From CBDDBH01 sp965225625 (GTDB lineage: Bacteria > Pseudomonadota > Gammaproteobacteria > JADZEE01), in the NCBI GenBank assembly GCA_965225625.1, contig CBDDBH010000019.1, positions 74,321 through 138,320 of the forward strand: DNA of 64,000 nt, written 5' to 3'. A model generated the notes under the pieces. It had not been told where the DNA came from. It did no database searches and was given only the letters and a program-made list of their open reading frames with translations. Shown piece after piece: positions 9,469-18,631 of the stretch (position 1 is the first letter of the stretch; each line of letters opens with the position of its first letter). Made by a program: the position numbers and the translations under genes.

Positions 9469-9526
9469 CGGCGCCTTCACAGACTTCGTTCCAGCTTCTG
9501 TTCGTAGGTAGTGCAGTCGATGTTGA

Positions 9527-10390
9527 CTAATCGGACTCGCGCAATGCGAACAGCGAGTGCAAACCGAGCGTAGCAAGCACCACGAAGCCACCGAGCAAAG
9601 TACCCGACGGTGGTGCTTCATCGAGCATCAGCCAGACCCACACCGGTCCCAGCACGGTTTCCAGCAACAGGATCAGGCCCACCTCCGGCGCGGTCAGCGT
9701 TCGTGGTCCCAATGTAATCAGAGCAAACGAGAGGGGTGCGACGAAACCGCCAAGCAGCACCAGTAACAGCGTGTCGTGCGTTGTCAGTGACAGCGGTAAC
9801 GCCATAGGAAATGTGCAAAGAGCTAACAGCAATCCGCTCAGCGCCAGCGCCGGTATCATAATAACGTCACGCGAAAAGCGGATGACGACAAACGTTGCGG
9901 CCATGCAGACACCTGCGCCCAGCGCGCAAAATTCGCCGAGCATAGACGCATGCCGGGTACTGCCCGCGAAAATAATGGCGATCCCGCCCAAGCCGAACAG
10001 TGTTGCCAGCCAAGTGCGAATCGCCACCTGTTCACGTAAAAAGACCCAACTGAAAACGGCGGCGAGTAACGGCGCCGCGGCAATGATAATCAACGTATTG
10101 GCGACAAATGTCAGTCGAATCGACTGTATGAACAAGATGTTGCTGCCCGTATAAAGTAACGCAATCGCCACTCCAGCCCAGCCAATCGCGCGAAATTTTC
10201 CGACTGTGGCGCGCCCATATAGCATCACATAGGCCGTGCTGATAGCCAGGAAACCCAACAGGCCTCGCCAGAAGATCAGCGTCCATACATCCGTACCGAT
10301 CAACCGTATCAGCAGGCCGTCCGGTGTCAAGATGAGCACGCCCAGCGTCGTTAGCAGCAGGCCGCGTAAATGCTGGTTACGATCGATCAC
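9527..10390 (-). CDS. EamA/DMT-family transporter
   Basis: 287 residues of almost continuous hydrophobic segments (about ten) with the internal duplication typical of the drug/metabolite transporter superfamily. Each half begins with a segment like LLLTTLGVLILTPDGLLIRL and ends with the Gly/Pro-rich pattern of EamA domains. Located in the inner membrane; such proteins usually export metabolites, but the substrate is unknown. It converges with the NSS transporter (59 bp) and diverges from the cupin gene (82 bp between starts). Confidence 0.88.
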   Translation of the reverse strand: MIDRNQHLRGLLLTTLGVLILTPDGLLIRLIGTDVWTLIFWRGLLGFLAISTAYVMLYGRATVGKFRAIGWAGVAIALLYTGSNILFIQSIRLTFVANTLIIIAAAPLLAAVFSWVFLREQVAIRTWLATLFGLGGIAIIFAGSTRHASMLGEFCALGAGVCMAATFVVIRFSRDVIMIPALALSGLLLALCTFPMALPLSLTTHDTLLLVLLGGFVAPLSFALITLGPRTLTAPEVGLILLLETVLGPVWVWLMLDEAPPSGTLLGGFVVLATLGLHSLFALRESD

Positions 10391-10472
10391 CGGCGAACAA
10401 TGCTGTCGTGGTGAATCGACCGGGAGCAGCTAAAATGGCGATACATTTACGAAGACACATAGGAATTAGACA

Positions 10473-10859
10473 ATGATCATTAATCAGTTGTGTGGGACTT
10501 ACAAGTTACTAACGTTTTGCCTGGCCTCCTGGTGCATCGCAGGTTTGCCGATTATCGCCAATGCCGAGAACGCAGTGCTTGCTGATCCTGCCCACTACAC
10601 GGTCGAATTCGAGAACGATAAGGTTCGTATAATTCGTGCCCGCTACGGTCCCCGCGACCATTCACCGCTGCATGAACATCTCGCTGGCGTTGGCGTCGAG
10701 CTGACCGACGGGCATTTCAGGGTAGTGCTTGCCGATGGCGCGGTACTCGTTAACAAGAGTAAGGCCGGTGATGTCAATTGGTTCGATGCGGGACAACATT
10801 CGGCCGACAATCTCAACGATGTCCCATACGAAGCGGTGTATATCGAAATCAAGGAGTGA
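10473..10859 (+). CDS. Secreted cupin-like small protein
   Basis: 128 residues. A signal peptide covers about residues 1-31 (hydrophobic LLTFCLASWCIAGLPIIA then ANA). The mature part follows a single cupin barrel: YTVEFENDKVRIIRARYGPRD, then SPLHEHL with two His as in a cupin metal site, and a later VLVNKSKAGDVNWFDAGQHS. It is followed after 7 bp by another small exported protein, so the two are probably cotranscribed. Ligand and reaction are unknown. Confidence 0.7.
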   Translation: MIINQLCGTYKLLTFCLASWCIAGLPIIANAENAVLADPAHYTVEFENDKVRIIRARYGPRDHSPLHEHLAGVGVELTDGHFRVVLADGAVLVNKSKAGDVNWFDAGQHSADNLNDVPYEAVYIEIKE

Positions 10860-10866
10860 TTCAGCC

Positions 10867-11427
10867 ATGTGGGAGTCCGTCCGCATTCGCGTCGTATGTC
10901 TCCTGTTAATATCTCCCGCTATGGCCGAAGAGCAGACTTCCGGCGCCGACATTCCGAATGAGGTCTTGGAAACCCTGCGCTACGAATTCAACAATCGCGC
11001 GTTTGCGCTGGCATGCGCAACCCGGCTTGCAAAAGCCGTGACTAATCCGCGTGAGCAAGCTTACTGGCAGGCGTTCCTGGCTTTGGAACAATACAATCAG
11101 CAACGCTACGCCTCGGAAATCGCGAACTTCGATATAGATTTGCAACAGCATTTGTACAACCGCGTGCGTTCCTGGTTTGTGAGCCTTGCGGTGCGCCTGG
11201 CGCCTGAACGGACGTTGGATAAATTGTTACGCAATACGCGCGTGTATGTTCCTCGGCTCGAACGATTGCTGGAAATCGGGCCGCCGCAACACACGGATTT
11301 TTTTAGACACGTTGTCGCGCAGGAAAAGGCTCAGTTGCAAACCTTGGAGTACGTCTTAGCGGATGATTGGGACGCCGCCACTGGGCGTCTGCAGGAGTTT
11401 GTGGCCGAGTTGCAGCCATTACAATAG
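10867..11427 (+). CDS. Exported helical protein of unknown function
   Basis: I do not recognise the family. 186 residues from ATG 10867; the frame is open further upstream into the cupin gene, but this ATG gives an N-terminal signal peptide (VRIRVVCLLLISPAMA, cleavage before EEQ) and sits 7 bp after the cupin stop. The mature protein is mostly alpha-helical and charged, rich in Ala, Leu, Arg and Gln, with an EQAYWQAFLALEQYNQQRY segment. No metal-binding or catalytic pattern stands out. Periplasmic location is inferred from the signal only. Confidence 0.65.
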   Translation: MWESVRIRVVCLLLISPAMAEEQTSGADIPNEVLETLRYEFNNRAFALACATRLAKAVTNPREQAYWQAFLALEQYNQQRYASEIANFDIDLQQHLYNRVRSWFVSLAVRLAPERTLDKLLRNTRVYVPRLERLLEIGPPQHTDFFRHVVAQEKAQLQTLEYVLADDWDAATGRLQEFVAELQPLQ

Positions 11428-11458
11428 CTGCATGGAATTGGTGTTATATTTCTGAATC

Positions 11459-12319
11459 ATGAGTACACCTTTCACCGTTGCTTGTATTCAAAACTGCGCC
11501 GACGATAATCTCCAGCGCAACCTCGTCGAGACGATCGATTTCGTGCGGCAGGCCCATGCCGCAGGCGCGCAATTCATTTGTCTGCCGGAATACTTTCCCT
11601 GTATTGAGCCGAACGATGAAGCATTATTCGCGAACGCATTCTCCGAGGATGAACACCCGGCGTTGCCCGCGTATCGCGCGTTGGCCGCTGAGCTTGGTTG
11701 TTGGATTCTGCTCGGGTCGATTGCGGTCAAGCTCGATAACGCAAAAGTTAACAACCGCAGTTATTTGCTCAACGGTTCAGGGGAGACCGTGGCGACTTAC
11801 AACAAGATCCATTTGTTTGACGTTGAATTGCGGGCAGGTGAGAGCTACCGGGAATCGGCCACTGTGCAACCGGGTACTGCGCCCGTAGTCGCGAAAACCC
11901 CTTGGGGTTCGCTCGGTATGACGGTCTGTTATGACCTACGCTTCGGCTACCTGTACCGTGAACTGGCCCACGCCGGTGCGGACTTTTTAACTGTGCCGGC
12001 TGCCTTTACTCGAACGACAGGTAGAGCGCATTGGCATGTATTGTTGCGAGCGCGAGCTATTGAAACCGGTTGTTATGTATTCGCTCCGGGCCAGTGCGGA
12101 GTTCGCCCCTGGGGGCGCGCGACTTACGGCCATTCATTGATCGTCGATCCCTGGGGTAAGGTACTTGCCGATGGCGGGGAGGATCCGGGGTTTGTCACTG
12201 CGCAGATTGATCCTGCGCGGGTGACAGAGGCGCGCACGATGATCCCGTCGCTTGAGCATGACCGCGATATTCATTGGGCTGGCGTTGCCGATACCGACCT
12301 TCGCAGTATCTCTTCCTAA
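11459..12319 (+). CDS. Carbon-nitrogen hydrolase, nitrilase superfamily
   Basis: 286 residues. The Glu-Lys-Cys triad of the superfamily is visible: E44 in CLPEYF, K116 in YNKIHLFDVE and C157 in MTVCYDLRF. The pattern YNKIHLFDVE with CYDLRF is characteristic of the Nit1/Nit2 (omega-amidase or deaminated-glutathione amidase) branch, so a metabolite-repair amidase is the likeliest role. Cytoplasmic, no signal peptide. It starts 31 bp after the preceding exported protein on the same strand. Confidence 0.9.
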   Translation: MSTPFTVACIQNCADDNLQRNLVETIDFVRQAHAAGAQFICLPEYFPCIEPNDEALFANAFSEDEHPALPAYRALAAELGCWILLGSIAVKLDNAKVNNRSYLLNGSGETVATYNKIHLFDVELRAGESYRESATVQPGTAPVVAKTPWGSLGMTVCYDLRFGYLYRELAHAGADFLTVPAAFTRTTGRAHWHVLLRARAIETGCYVFAPGQCGVRPWGRATYGHSLIVDPWGKVLADGGEDPGFVTAQIDPARVTEARTMIPSLEHDRDIHWAGVADTDLRSISS

Positions 12320-12431
12320 GCCTGTAAGACTATTCAGCCGCTATTCAGTTTGGTCCGCTCACACTGGGCTGGACGGTCGAAGCTATGTTCGGCCACCGAT
12401 GAACCAAAACGGTGCGACCAAGGGGATAATA

Positions 12432-12959
12432 ATGAAGAGCAAGCTGAGTTTGTCCGTTGTTGCCGTCAGCGCGCTACTGAGCTCCGGTGTGACACAGGGA
12501 GCATATCCGCAAGGTAGCTATGATTACGCACGAGTCGAGCGCGTTGAGCCAGTAACCCGGGTTGTCCAGGTTCCCGTACAGCGCGAGGAATGTTGGCAAC
12601 AACCGGTGTCCCACCATGCGCACTTTGGTCAGTCCCACACACCGGTGATTTTCGGTGCAATTATTGGCGGTTTGATTGGTAATCAATTTGGCAGGGGCAG
12701 CGGACGCGACGCCATGACGGCCGCGGGTGCTTTTCTGGGCGGCTCGATCGGAAACGACCATGCACGCTATCGTCGCGCGGGTTATGCCTCCCGGACAACC
12801 GAACAACGTTGCCGCATGGTTAGCAGCTACCGTAACGAAGAGCGGTTGGCTGGCTACCGGGTAAACTACTCTTATGATGGTCGCAGCTACACGACCGAAT
12901 TGGATCATGATCCGGGACCGCGGTTACGGGTAAGAGTCGACGTTGCACCGGCGCCGTAA
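12432..12959 (+). CDS. Glycine zipper 2TM envelope protein
   Basis: 175 residues from ATG 12432, preceded by AGGGGATAATA; the longer open frame upstream is an extension into the nitrilase gene. A signal peptide occupies residues 1-23 (LSLSVVAVSALLSSGVTQGA). The centre has a glycine zipper pair, IFGAIIGGLIGNQFGRGSG and then AAGAFLGGSIGNDHA, as in the Rickettsia 17-kDa antigen/SlyB-type outer-membrane family. The C-terminal part contains the conserved RCRMVSSYRNEERLAGYRV region common to these proteins. Probably an outer-membrane or periplasmic protein. It is followed by PepSY and two-component genes. Confidence 0.85.
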   Translation: MKSKLSLSVVAVSALLSSGVTQGAYPQGSYDYARVERVEPVTRVVQVPVQREECWQQPVSHHAHFGQSHTPVIFGAIIGGLIGNQFGRGSGRDAMTAAGAFLGGSIGNDHARYRRAGYASRTTEQRCRMVSSYRNEERLAGYRVNYSYDGRSYTTELDHDPGPRLRVRVDVAPAP

Positions 12960-12994
12960 CCTGCATTTAGTCGCCAGTACGTTATGATGGGCAT

Positions 12995-13288
12995 ATGATT
13001 AGGCGGCTACTAAGCTTATCGATACTGTCTGCCTTATCTATGCAGCTCAGTGCTTTCGATGGCAACAACGGTTGGCCAGTCGATGCTCATCCGTTGATGC
13101 TTGTACAGCAAGAGGCTGCGGTTGATCGAGATGCGGCGGCCAATATCGCGCGTGCGGCGACCGGCGGGCGAGTCCTTGCGGTCGAACCCGGGGGGAGTGA
13201 CAAACCGGTCTACAACGTCAAGGTGCTGTTACCCGACGGACATGTGCGAGTAGTTATTGTCGATGGAGCAAGCGGCGACATTTTGTAA
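12995..13288 (+). CDS. PepSY-domain periplasmic protein
   Basis: 97 residues with a signal peptide (MIRRLLSLSILSALSMQLSA). The mature part matches a single PepSY domain: VDRDAAANIARAATGGRVLA followed by strands VYNVKVLLPDGHVRVV and a final VDGASGDIL. PepSY proteins of this size often lie next to PhoP/PhoQ-like pairs, as here: the response regulator begins 28 bp downstream. A role in sensing or inhibiting periplasmic targets is inferred from the context only. Confidence 0.85.
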   Translation: MIRRLLSLSILSALSMQLSAFDGNNGWPVDAHPLMLVQQEAAVDRDAAANIARAATGGRVLAVEPGGSDKPVYNVKVLLPDGHVRVVIVDGASGDIL

Positions 13289-13315
13289 ACGCCGACTCAT
13301 TTCCAGGCTACGGCT

Positions 13316-13990
13316 ATGCGAGTACTGGTAATCGAGGACGAAACCGCGTTGCGCGAGCAACTGGTAAAGCAGGTACGAGAGCAGGGTTACGCCGTGGACG
13401 CAGCTGCCGACGGTGAAGAAGGAAAATACCTGGGCAGCGAATATCCGATTGACGTGGCTATTGTCGATCTCGGACTCCCGGATACCTCCGGCATTGATGT
13501 CATCCGTAGCTGGCGTAGCGCTGGCAAAGATTTCCCAATCCTCATTCTCACAGCGCGTGGTCGCTGGCAGGACAAAGTTGAAGGTCTGGAGGCGGGCGCC
13601 GACGATTATCTGGTGAAGCCATTTCATATGGAGGAACTCATGGCGCGGGTCCGGGCGCTGATGCGCCGCTCCGCCGGCTGGGCGGACTCGGTGATACGTT
13701 GTGGTCCACTGGCTCTGGATCCGGCCAAACAATCCGTCGCTGTCGACGACAACGTCGTTGAACTAACCGCCTACGAGTACAAAATCCTGGAGTACATGAT
13801 GTTGCATGCCGGTGAGGTAGTCTCCAAGACCACACTGAACGAGCACATCTATGACGAGGACCACGACAGAGACAGCAATGTGTTGGAAGTGCTGGTCGGC
13901 CGACTGCGACGCAAACTCGATCCCCAGCGGCTAATCAATCCCATCGAGACCTTGCGCGGACGCGGTTACGTTCTACGCCTGCCCAGGTGA
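13316..13990 (+). CDS. OmpR/PhoP-family response regulator
   Basis: 224 residues. The receiver domain has the acidic pair ED at residues 7-8, phospho-acceptor D51 in AIVDLGLPD and Lys about 101 in YLVKPFH. The C-terminal winged helix (residues 130-224) ends in the recognition helix and wing DSNVLEVLVGRLRRKLD ... RGRGYVLR. The sequence resembles PhoP more than other OmpR-class members. The partner kinase lies 87 bp downstream. It probably controls envelope genes in response to periplasmic signals such as divalent cations or cationic peptides; that is inference from family. Confidence 0.93.
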   Translation: MRVLVIEDETALREQLVKQVREQGYAVDAAADGEEGKYLGSEYPIDVAIVDLGLPDTSGIDVIRSWRSAGKDFPILILTARGRWQDKVEGLEAGADDYLVKPFHMEELMARVRALMRRSAGWADSVIRCGPLALDPAKQSVAVDDNVVELTAYEYKILEYMMLHAGEVVSKTTLNEHIYDEDHDRDSNVLEVLVGRLRRKLDPQRLINPIETLRGRGYVLRLPR

Positions 13991-14076
13991 TTGTCCGCAT
14001 CCGGGTTATGGCGGTCATTAGTTGGTTGTTACTCCAACCCGATTTCGATGCCGGCCTCCGGCGATTTAGCAAATAA

Positions 14077-15432
14077 ATGCGCTCGTTAAACGCGCGGCTG
14101 CTTGTCGTGGCCAGCATCGTGTTGGCCGCTTTCCTGGGACTTACTGGATTGACGCTGGATCGGGGCTTTCGAGACAGTGCATTGCTCGGTGTACATGACC
14201 GATTGCAGGCCGCTATTTATATGATCCTCGGCGCCGGTGATCTGGACGAGAACGAGGGTCTGAAAATCCGTGAAGTACTGCCCGATCCCCGTCTGGGTAT
14301 GCCAGACTCCGGACTCTATGCAGAGGTTATAGATTCCGAAGGCGGCCTTGTTTGGCGTTCCGCTTCAACTTTAGGTCGTACGATCAAGTTCCCGCAAGCA
14401 ACTCAGGCGGGCGACATGGTGCTCAGGCGGGTTACGACAAATGCGGGCGACAATCTGTACGCAATGGCATTCGCCGTAGCCTGGGAAATCGGGCCTGAGC
14501 GCGTCGCTAGCTATACCATTCATGCCGCAGAAACCGACGCGGGGTTTCAGCAGCAGGTCAACCGGTTTCGCCGTGGTCTGTGGACCTGGTTTGCCGGCGT
14601 CGCAATCGTGCTACTGGTTGTGCAGGCGGTAATATTGCGGTGGGGGCTAGCGCCATTGCGGCGCGTTGCTGATGAAGTGACTAATATCGAAAGCGGCCGC
14701 CAATCCGAACTCGCCGGACCTTATCCGCGTGAGCTCGAGCCACTCACGCAGAACCTGAATGCGCTGTTACGCAACAGTCGCGCGCACCTTGAGCGTTACC
14801 GCAATGCACTGGCGGATCTGGCACATAGTTTAAAGACGCCACTGGCGGTATTGCATGCAACCTTGGACGGTGACACGCAAGACTCCCAGGTGAGGGAAAC
14901 AATCAGTGAACAGCTGGATCGCCTCGATGAAACGGTTGAGTATCAATTGCAACGCGCCGCTGCGTCCGGACGCACTGCGCTGACGGCGCCAATCAGGATC
15001 GACACCGTCATCCGACGTGTAACAGGCTCTTTGGAAAAGGTGTACCCCGACAAGAAGATCATCGTTGATTGTAAGAATGAAATTCAATTCCACGCCGACG
15101 AAGGTGATCTAATTGAGATACTGGGGAACCTGGCCGACAACGCGGCGCAGTGGGCGGCCGGCCAAATTTGGGTGCGTGCACGCTGGCCGGTCGAAGCCGA
15201 TGGCCCAAGCTCATTATGGATCGAAATCGAAGATGACGGCCCGGGTTTTTCCGAGGCGCTGTTGCAAGCAGGCGTGCGCAGGGGTCTGCGAGGTGATGCC
15301 ACCACGCAAGGCCACGGGATAGGGTTATCTGTTGTCCGAGAATTGGTGGAAGACGTTTACCGCGGGGAAATGAATATCGACAACAGTGGCAAAACCGGCG
15401 GTGCGCGAGTGATCATCAGGCTGCCCGGGTGA
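14077..15432 (+). CDS. PhoQ-like sensor histidine kinase
   Basis: 451 residues. Membrane segments lie near residues 8-26 and 170-190 with a periplasmic sensor between them. A HAMP-like linker (LAPLRRVADEVTNIESGRQ) is followed by the dimerisation/phosphotransfer helix with H250 in LAHSLKTPLAVL, and an HATPase domain with N-box NLADNAAQW, G1 EIEDDGPGF and G2 GHGIGLSVV. The H-box motif HSLKTPLAVL is the PhoQ type. The upstream regulator is its obvious partner. Confidence 0.93.
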   Translation: MRSLNARLLVVASIVLAAFLGLTGLTLDRGFRDSALLGVHDRLQAAIYMILGAGDLDENEGLKIREVLPDPRLGMPDSGLYAEVIDSEGGLVWRSASTLGRTIKFPQATQAGDMVLRRVTTNAGDNLYAMAFAVAWEIGPERVASYTIHAAETDAGFQQQVNRFRRGLWTWFAGVAIVLLVVQAVILRWGLAPLRRVADEVTNIESGRQSELAGPYPRELEPLTQNLNALLRNSRAHLERYRNALADLAHSLKTPLAVLHATLDGDTQDSQVRETISEQLDRLDETVEYQLQRAAASGRTALTAPIRIDTVIRRVTGSLEKVYPDKKIIVDCKNEIQFHADEGDLIEILGNLADNAAQWAAGQIWVRARWPVEADGPSSLWIEIEDDGPGFSEALLQAGVRRGLRGDATTQGHGIGLSVVRELVEDVYRGEMNIDNSGKTGGARVIIRLPG

Positions 15433-15447
15433 TCGCCGTATGCTATA

Positions 15448-16035
15448 GTGCACACCTGTTGTCTCTGCGGTGTGTTTCGCCACGTGTCATCACCTCAACC
15501 TGAATACTCCCTGGAAGCGGTCGGCCAGAAGAACAGTTATAGCCGCGACGATTTAGTCGCGTGTGCCGAAGGCCACTTGTTTGGTGAGGGTAATGCCCAA
15601 TTGCCATTACCGCCGATGTTAATGTTGGACCGCGTTACGGCCATCACCGAGACTGGCGGTGCCCATAATAAGGGGCAGATAGTTGCTGAACTCGATGTCG
15701 GCCCCGATCTGTGGTTTTTCGACTGCCATTTTATCGGCGATGCGGTAATGCCGGGCTGTTTGGGTTTGGATGCACTATGGCAACTATTGGGTTTTTTTAT
15801 CGCCTGGCGCGGCGGATTAGGGCATGGCCGGGCATTAGGTGCGCGGGAGGTGCAGTTTACGGGGCAGGTTACACCCGCCGCACAGCTCGTACGTTATCGT
15901 CTCGATATCAAGCGTGTGATTTTGCGAAAGCTGGTAATGGGAATAGCCGACGGCGTCATGGAGGTCGACGGTCGCGAAATCTATATGGCTAAGGATTTAC
16001 GGGTAGGCCTGTTTCGATCGACAGAAGGGTTTTAG
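15448..16035 (+). CDS. fabA: 3-hydroxydecanoyl-ACP dehydratase/isomerase
   Basis: Dehydrates 3-hydroxyacyl-ACP and isomerises trans-2 to cis-3-decenoyl-ACP, the branch point to unsaturated fatty acids. The hot-dog fold signature HFIGDAVMPGCLGLDALWQL carries the catalytic His and the helix with the catalytic Asp (LGLDA). The match to the E. coli protein is close from NSYSRDDLVACAEG to the C-terminal DLRVGLF. The displayed start is GTG 15448 (195 residues); E. coli FabA has 172, so an internal GTG such as 15484 is plausible. No fabB is adjacent. Confidence 0.92.
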   Translation: MHTCCLCGVFRHVSSPQPEYSLEAVGQKNSYSRDDLVACAEGHLFGEGNAQLPLPPMLMLDRVTAITETGGAHNKGQIVAELDVGPDLWFFDCHFIGDAVMPGCLGLDALWQLLGFFIAWRGGLGHGRALGAREVQFTGQVTPAAQLVRYRLDIKRVILRKLVMGIADGVMEVDGREIYMAKDLRVGLFRSTEGF

Positions 16036-16119
16036 CTTAGCCGCAGGTACTGTCAACGCCACGGCAACTGCTGCGCCTGGTATGGCCTGCGAAGTACCGG
16101 ATCTATGTTTTTAGATCGT

Positions 16120-16686
16120 CTAAATCGGTCTGCGCTGTTGCAGTAATTGTTGGCGAATTTGCTCGGCATTGATGTGCACACCGGGTAGCCAGGGGTTCAC
16201 CTGCAGTGCGGCCTCGAAAGCTTGTAATGCCAGCTCTAACTCAGCCATTGCCGAATAACAAAGACCCCGGCCGGATAAAGCCCCAAAGTGGCGCGGCTCG
16301 AGCTTTAGCGTCACTTCGATATCGGCCAGTGATTCTGCATGGTCGCCCATTAAGTATCGGGTTGTTGCGCGCACATTCCAGCCCTCGGCATAACTGGGTA
16401 AGGCGGTTACGACTTCGTCCAGGCGGGCAATCGCAGCCGTGTGCTGAGCGCTGTTTACCGCTGAGTGACTTTCCTGCATTAGACGGTCAATACGAGGATC
16501 GCCCGATGCAATCCAGATCCGCCAAATCTGAGATTCGAGTTGTCTTGCTTCGCTATGGTCGGAGGCGAGTTTCAGTTGTTCAAACAAGAGGTCGAGCCGC
16601 GGGTCAGTTTGATCTGCATCCAAAGGTGACATGATAAGCAGGCCAACGATAGCTATGAGTAAAAGTTTATCCGTTGCCGGACTCAT
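16120..16686 (-). CDS. Exported tetratricopeptide-repeat protein
   Basis: 188 residues with an N-terminal hydrophobic signal (KLLLIAIVGLLIMSPLDA). Residues 75-175 contain two to three TPR units, for example YAEGWNVRATTRYLMGDHAE and HFGALSGRGLCYSAMAELEL with the W/Y-G-A-Y/L-A-P spacing of TPRs. It begins 31 bp after the hemL stop on the same strand and may share its transcript. A periplasmic protein-interaction role is inferred; partners unknown. Confidence 0.8.
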   Translation of the reverse strand: MSPATDKLLLIAIVGLLIMSPLDADQTDPRLDLLFEQLKLASDHSEARQLESQIWRIWIASGDPRIDRLMQESHSAVNSAQHTAAIARLDEVVTALPSYAEGWNVRATTRYLMGDHAESLADIEVTLKLEPRHFGALSGRGLCYSAMAELELALQAFEAALQVNPWLPGVHINAEQIRQQLLQQRRPI

Positions 16687-16716
16687 GGGAATTCGCGATG
16701 AGTAACATGAATGGCT

Positions 16717-17997
16717 TCAAAGGGTTTTTAATGCCTGGCGTGCAGCGGTTAGCGTTTTATCGATAACTTCCTCGTTGTGTGCTGCGGATACAAACCCCAC
16801 TTCGAATGCCGAGGGCGCAAGGTATACACCCAGTTCCAGCATATTGTGATAGAAACGCTGAAATAGCGCCTGGTCGCAGCGCATGACATCCGCGAAACTG
16901 GTGATTTCGGGTTGATCTGTGAAAAAAAGGCCGAACATCCCCGTTACGCAATTGCTTGTCAATGCAACTCCCATGTAGCTCGCTTCCTCCCGAATTCCCT
17001 CAACTAAACGCGACGTCGCGGCCATCAGTTGCTCGTGAAAATCTGCTGCGGCTACCAATTCCAAGGTTGCCAGACCCGCCGTCATCGCGATGGGATTGCC
17101 AGATAGCGTTCCGGCCTGATAAATGGGGCCCGTTGGTGCGAGTTGTTCAAGGTGTGCCGCGGGCCCTGCGATCGCGCCAACGGGCATGCCGCCTCCGACG
17201 ACCTTACCGAGTATTGTGAGATCGGGCTCAATGTGAAATAGCGCCTGAGCACCTCCGAGCGCGACTCGGAAGCCGGTCATGACCTCGTCGAATATCAATA
17301 GTGCGCCGGCCTCCTGTGTGGTACGTCTCAATCCCTCTAGAAACCCGGGCTTGGGTGGCACACAGTTCATATTTCCCGCGATCGGCTCAACGATGATAGC
17401 GGCGATTTCTTCGCCCATTTCGACAAACGTTTGCTCAACTTGTTCGAGGTCGTTGTAGTCTAGCGTAATGGTCAATGCAGCCAACGCGGCTGGAACGCCC
17501 GGCGAGGTGGGGATCCCCAAGGTGAGAGCGCCGGAGCCCGCTTTTACTAGCAGCGAATCTGCATGACCGTGATAGCAGCCTTCGAATTTGATTATCTTGT
17601 CGCGACCTGTGATACCTCGCGCCAATCGGATCGCGGTCATTGCGGCTTCGGTACCGGAGTTGACCATGCGCACTCGTTCGGCAGTGGGAACTAGTTCGCA
17701 AATTTTTGCTGCCAGAGTGTTTTCTATCTCTGTCGGGGTGCCGAATCCGAGTCCATCGTTGGCGGCTTGCTGCACCCGTGAGATCACGTCAGGGTGTGCG
17801 TGACCGAGGATCATCGGACCCCATGAGCCTACGTAGTCGATATGCTCGCGGCCATCGACGTCGTAGATATACGGTCCACTGCCGCGGGCGAAGAAAATTG
17901 GGTCGCCGCCGACGCCCTTAAACGCGCGAACTGGCGAATTCACTCCGCCCGGGATTAGCCCCAGGGCGTTACTAAAGAGTTCCTTAGAGCGTCCCAT
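16717..17997 (-). CDS. hemL: Glutamate-1-semialdehyde 2,1-aminomutase
   Basis: Second step of the C5 pathway to tetrapyrroles: converts glutamate-1-semialdehyde to 5-aminolevulinate with PLP/PMP. 426 residues from MGRSKELF at 17997, matching the family; an upstream ATG in the same frame (18054) would add 19 unusual residues. Signature pieces are GGVNSPVRAFKGVGG, YVGSWGPMILGHAHP, MVNSGTEAAMTAIRLARG, IFDEVMTGFR and TILGKVVGGGMPVGA with the PLP Lys. The start lies within the last codons of thiE (14-bp overlap), so it is translationally coupled to the thiamine genes. hemJ lies about 2 kb away. Confidence 0.97.
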   Translation of the reverse strand: MGRSKELFSNALGLIPGGVNSPVRAFKGVGGDPIFFARGSGPYIYDVDGREHIDYVGSWGPMILGHAHPDVISRVQQAANDGLGFGTPTEIENTLAAKICELVPTAERVRMVNSGTEAAMTAIRLARGITGRDKIIKFEGCYHGHADSLLVKAGSGALTLGIPTSPGVPAALAALTITLDYNDLEQVEQTFVEMGEEIAAIIVEPIAGNMNCVPPKPGFLEGLRRTTQEAGALLIFDEVMTGFRVALGGAQALFHIEPDLTILGKVVGGGMPVGAIAGPAAHLEQLAPTGPIYQAGTLSGNPIAMTAGLATLELVAAADFHEQLMAATSRLVEGIREEASYMGVALTSNCVTGMFGLFFTDQPEITSFADVMRCDQALFQRFYHNMLELGVYLAPSAFEVGFVSAAHNEEVIDKTLTAARQALKTL

Positions 17998-18622
17998 CTT
18001 TATCCTTCCTGAATAGAATTTTGTAGCGTGAGGCAGCGTCGCCGGGGTTATCACTCGCGTAAAGCGCTGAGATAACCGCGAGCAGGTTTGCGCCTGCCTC
18101 GACTAAGGTGCCACCATTGTCCGGCGTGATCCCCCCAATCGCAACAATGGGGATCGTCAAAATCTTTCGTGCCGCACGCAGTAGTGCCAGATTCGCCGAC
18201 ACCGCACCGGGCTTGGTCTGCGATGCAAAAAAGCTACCGAAAGCAACGTAGTCCGCACCGCCTTTTTGGGCTTGCTGCGCACGGTTTAAGTTGTCGTAGC
18301 ATGAAACACCGATGAGCTTCCGCGCCCCTAACATCCGGCGTGCGGTAGTGATGTCTGGATCGTCGACGCCGAGATGCACCCCGTCAGCCTCGACCTCTGC
18401 CGCCAGGCGAGGGTCATCGTTGACGATGAAGCACGCATCAACCTCGCGGCACAGTGCGCACAATTTTCGAGCTGTATCTGCGTCACCATCGTTCTTCGCA
18501 CGATACTGTAGAACAACGGCACCGCTTTGCAAAATTGCCGAAGTCTTGTCGAACAACGTATCGCCCGCGAGGCCGTCGGGGGTGATGGCGTAAAGACCAT
18601 CCGATAAACGCGCCGTCTGCAT
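17984..18622 (-). CDS. thiE: Thiamine-phosphate synthase
   Basis: Joins HMP-pyrophosphate and thiazole phosphate to thiamine phosphate. A TIM-barrel protein of 212 residues with the conserved VLQYRAKN near residue 38, FIVNDDPRLAAEVEADGVHL, the GVSCYDNLNRAQQA segment, the DYVAFGSFFASQTKPGA phosphate loop and PIVAIGGITPDN. It lies 9 bp after thiD and overlaps hemL. Confidence 0.95.
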   Translation of the reverse strand: MQTARLSDGLYAITPDGLAGDTLFDKTSAILQSGAVVLQYRAKNDGDADTARKLCALCREVDACFIVNDDPRLAAEVEADGVHLGVDDPDITTARRMLGARKLIGVSCYDNLNRAQQAQKGGADYVAFGSFFASQTKPGAVSANLALLRAARKILTIPIVAIGGITPDNGGTLVEAGANLLAVISALYASDNPGDAASRYKILFRKDKDGTL

Positions 18623-18631
18623 TGCGAGCGT